Part shown: positions 62,134-64,000 of the stretch, one piece after another | Position numbering within the stretch: position 1 is the first letter of the stretch | How the letters are laid out: every line of letters begins with the position of its first letter | NCBI RefSeq assembly: GCF_003026815.1 | Contig: NZ_PYOG01000020.1 | Coordinates: 23,019 to 87,018 of the forward strand | Direction: 5' to 3' | From: Photobacterium damselae | GTDB taxonomy: Bacteria; Pseudomonadota; Gammaproteobacteria; Enterobacterales; Vibrionaceae | DNA: 64,000 bases | The notes under the pieces: model-generated | Database searches by the model: none | The model's input: the letters and a program-made list of their open reading frames with translations, nothing else | What the model was told of the DNA's origin: nothing | Translations under genes and position numbers: made by a program

Positions 62134-62940
62134 ATGTTGGAAAATGCGCTTTGGCTCTTTGGTATGTGTCTACTGGTAGGCAGTTCCGTTGGCTTCTTAG
62201 CTGGTTTACTGGGGATCGGTGGGGGCCTAGTTGTTGTTCCTGCTTTGGTTTGGTTACTGCCTCATGCTGGAATTAGCAGTAATTTAGTGATGCATATTGC
62301 TTTAGGGACCTCGCTTGCCAGTATTGTGTTAACCTCTGGTGCATCGGCACGTAACCACATTCGCCTAGGCAACGTAGATTATTCTATTGTTAAAGCGTTG
62401 GCTCCTGGGGTGGTTTTAGGCGGATTTGGTGGCAGTTTTATCGCTGAAATTGTTCCAACTGAACTATTACCTAAAATATTTGCCACAATAGTACTTACTT
62501 TAGCAATCCAAATGCTGCTATCGATGCGGTTAGGTCGCAAAGAGCAACGTTTACCTTCAACTGTTGCCTGTGCAAGTAGTGGGGCTGTGATTGGTGTTAT
62601 CTCTAGCTTAGCGGGCATAGGGGGCGGATCACTGACAGTACCATATTTAAGCTGGCACGGTGTTGAAATGCGAAAAGCGATTGGCTGTGCCTCTTTTGCC
62701 GGAGCAATGATTGCTATTGCTGGCATGATTGGATTTATTACAGCAGGTGTTGGAAGCGAATCTTTACCGCCATACAGCTTAGGTTATGTCTATTTACCCG
62801 CATTATTAGGTATAGTAACAACATCTGTGATAACAACACGTTATGGTGCAGCTTTAGTCAGCCGATTGCCCACTGTAACACTAAAGAAAATTTTTGCCGT
62901 ATTTCTCCTATTTATTAGTGTGAAAATGTTTTTGGGATAA
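62134..62940 (+). CDS. TSUP-family membrane transporter (TauE/SafE-like)
   Basis: 268 residues with about eight hydrophobic segments, from ATG 62134, 19 bases after ptsP. Two repeated glycine-rich motifs mark the family: GFLAGLLGIGGGLVVVPALV near residues 19-38 and GVISSLAGIGGGSLTVPYLS near 152-171. Members export or import sulfur-containing organic anions such as sulfite, sulfoacetate or taurine products; the substrate here is unknown. It lies between ptsP and lgt, an order found in enterics and vibrios. Confidence 0.92.
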   Translation: MLENALWLFGMCLLVGSSVGFLAGLLGIGGGLVVVPALVWLLPHAGISSNLVMHIALGTSLASIVLTSGASARNHIRLGNVDYSIVKALAPGVVLGGFGGSFIAEIVPTELLPKIFATIVLTLAIQMLLSMRLGRKEQRLPSTVACASSGAVIGVISSLAGIGGGSLTVPYLSWHGVEMRKAIGCASFAGAMIAIAGMIGFITAGVGSESLPPYSLGYVYLPALLGIVTTSVITTRYGAALVSRLPTVTLKKIFAVFLLFISVKMFLG

Positions 62941-62984
62941 AAAGATAATCATTGGGTTATTTTTCTAGATAAAGAGATAAGTAA

Positions 62985-63788
62985 ATGCAGGGGTATTTAA
63001 CCTTTCCACAAATTGATCCCGTGTTGGTTCAAATAGGTCCATTAGCTATTCGCTGGTATGGTTTGATGTATTTGATCGGTTTTGCCTTTGCCATGTGGCT
63101 TGCAAATCGTCGAGCAGATCAACCAGGAAGTGGCTGGACAAAAGATCAAGTTAGCGACCTATTATTTGCAGGTTTTCTTGGGGTCGTAATTGGTGGTCGA
63201 ATTGGCTATGTGCTGTTCTACAACTTTGATCTTTTCCTCGCAAATCCTCTCTATCTATTTAAGGTCTGGACCGGTGGTATGTCGTTCCACGGCGGCTTGT
63301 TAGGTGTGATCACAGCTATGTTCTGGTATGGGCATAAAAATGGCCGTACTTTCTTCTCTATTGCCGACTTTATTGCACCATTGGTACCATTTGGTTTAGG
63401 TATGGGACGTTTAGGTAACTTTATCAATGGCGAATTATGGGGCCGTGTGACAGATGTTCCTTGGGCGATGATCTTCCCAACTGGCGGTCCACTTCCTCGC
63501 CACCCATCACAGCTTTATGAGTTTTTATTAGAAGGTGTGGTGTTATTTATCATTCTGAACCTATTTATTCGTAAGCCTCGTCCAACAGGTGCGGTATCTG
63601 GCTTGTTCTTACTTTGCTATGGTTCATTCCGCTTCTTTGTTGAGTTCTTCCGTCAACCTGATGCCCAACTTGGTTTCTTTGATGGTTGGTTAACGATGGG
63701 ACAGATCTTATCAACCCCAATGATTCTGCTAGGTGCTGCAATCCTTATCTGGGCTTATAAAAAGAAACCAGAAAGTTCAGCTGCATAA
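62985..63788 (+). CDS. lgt: Prolipoprotein diacylglyceryl transferase
   Basis: Transfers diacylglycerol from phosphatidylglycerol to the lipobox cysteine, the first step of lipoprotein maturation in the inner membrane. It has 267 residues and about seven membrane helices. Conserved features: [13 protein letters not shown] near residues 21-33, the catalytic-region His in [11 protein letters not shown], the Lgt signature [14 protein letters not shown] near 144-157 and [13 protein letters not shown]. In E. coli thyA follows directly; here an insertion sequence end begins 48 bases after the stop. Confidence 0.97.
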   Translation: MQGYLTFPQIDPVLVQIGPLAIRWYGLMYLIGFAFAMWLANRRADQPGSGWTKDQVSDLLFAGFLGVVIGGRIGYVLFYNFDLFLANPLYLFKVWTGGMSFHGGLLGVITAMFWYGHKNGRTFFSIADFIAPLVPFGLGMGRLGNFINGELWGRVTDVPWAMIFPTGGPLPRHPSQLYEFLLEGVVLFIILNLFIRKPRPTGAVSGLFLLCYGSFRFFVEFFRQPDAQLGFFDGWLTMGQILSTPMILLGAAILIWAYKKKPESSAA

Positions 63789-63836
63789 ATAGCCATATAA
63801 AATAAGAGATCGTTTAATTTTAAAAGCAGTCGTTAG

Positions 63837-63873
63837 TGAACTGACCCCCAATAGTTGGACACCAATTATTGGG
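63837..63873. mobile_element. IS3-family-like terminal inverted repeat, fragment
   Basis: TGAACTGACCCCCAATAGTT followed by GGACACC is the typical outer end of IS3-family elements (TGAACTG-CCC-AGTTGGACA pattern). Only about 37 bases are present before IS4-like sequence begins, so it is either the end of an interrupted IS3 element or a remnant. Confidence 0.6.
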
Positions 63874-63874
63874 T

Positions 63875-63904
63875 AATGCCGTTCACTTAAGAGTGAACGG
63901 CATT
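63875..63904. repeat. IS4-like end / hairpin overlapping the transposase stop
   Basis: TAATGCCGTTCACTTAAG at 63874 resembles the IS4 terminal repeat (TAATGCCGATCAGTTAAG as I recall it). aatgccgttcact and agtgaacggcatt form a perfect 13-base stem with a 4-base loop. It covers the stop codon of the frame below and may also stop transcription into or out of the element. Confidence 0.6.
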
Positions 63905-64000
63905 CTTTTTCTTGGGATACCGTTGGGGTCTTGGCTTAACTGCCCTTGGAAAAGATCTTTCCCTTCGCCCTTCAAGAATTAAACTTTCAGCCATAGCATG
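63887..64000 (-). CDS. C-terminal end of an IS4-family-like transposase, cut by window edge
   Basis: Only the last 37 codons are visible (ending RPQRYPKKKNAVHS, stop at 63889-63887). The basic, proline-containing tail RSFPRAVKPRPQRYPKKK resembles the C-terminus of IS4/IS10-type transposases. The adjoining IS4-like end supports this. The rest lies beyond the right edge, so intactness cannot be judged. Confidence 0.6.
   Translation of the reverse strand, partial: HAMAESLILEGRRERSFPRAVKPRPQRYPKKKNAVHS

Overview
The window is core chromosome of a gamma-proteobacterium of the family Vibrionaceae. Moderately AT-rich DNA, protein sequences close to both Vibrio and E. coli, and the gene order point to Photobacterium or a close relative; the genus is inferred, not proven. 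Three gene neighbourhoods support this: mtnN-cobD-like-btuF-yadS beside two glutamate synthase operons; arcB facing arcA near thrABC; and fldB/xerD-dsbC-recJ-prfB-lysS followed by a vpsR homologue.

Layout. 1-7.1 kb: partial hemL, clcA, erpA, an M23 murein endopeptidase, tyrS, a DedA protein and a YadS/TRIC-like channel. 7.1-9.7 kb: a leftward operon mtnN - CbiB-like membrane protein - btuF. 9.8-21.9 kb: two complete, divergent glutamate synthase operons (gltB-gltD twice) in tandem on the minus strand. 22.5-28.8 kb: yhcC, a PAS-GGDEF diguanylate cyclase, arcB, and arcA facing arcB. 29.4-32.3 kb: an RraA-like protein, a small probable outer-membrane barrel and an orphan aceK. 32.4-37.4 kb: the threonine operon with leader peptide and attenuator. 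37.5-43.9 kb: grcA with an FNR-type promoter, nfo, ung, a hemerythrin-like protein, a DUF3545-type protein, an alanine/sodium symporter and yaaA. 43.9-48.5 kb: srmB with a 12-bp tandem repeat in its tail, trmN6, brnQ, fldB. 48.6-56.5 kb: xerD, dsbC, recJ, prfB with its +1 frameshift, lysS, vpsR. 56.5-63.8 kb: a PACE efflux protein with divergent LysR regulator, mutH, rppH, ptsP, a TSUP transporter and lgt. 63.8-64.0 kb: an IS3-like end abutting an IS4-like end, the only clear mobile DNA.

How the genes work together. Much of the window concerns nitrogen/amino-acid metabolism (two GltBD enzymes, thrABC, AgcS, BrnQ, PtsP) and oxygen/redox response (ArcAB, GrcA, ErpA, DsbC, FldB, YaaA, a hemerythrin-like protein, consensus FNR boxes before grcA and arcA). 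Two genes link to cyclic-di-GMP: a diguanylate cyclase with intact product-inhibition site and a VpsR-type regulator.

I found no CRISPR array, tRNA, rRNA, prophage, defence island or biosynthetic cluster, and nothing I would call a new system. The most unusual points are the loss of one of the two redox cysteines of ArcB, the degenerate CbiB-like protein inside the B12-uptake operon, the minisatellite tail of SrmB, DnaA-box-like sites before rppH, a consensus CRP palindrome beside the nfo start, and the nested IS ends after lgt.
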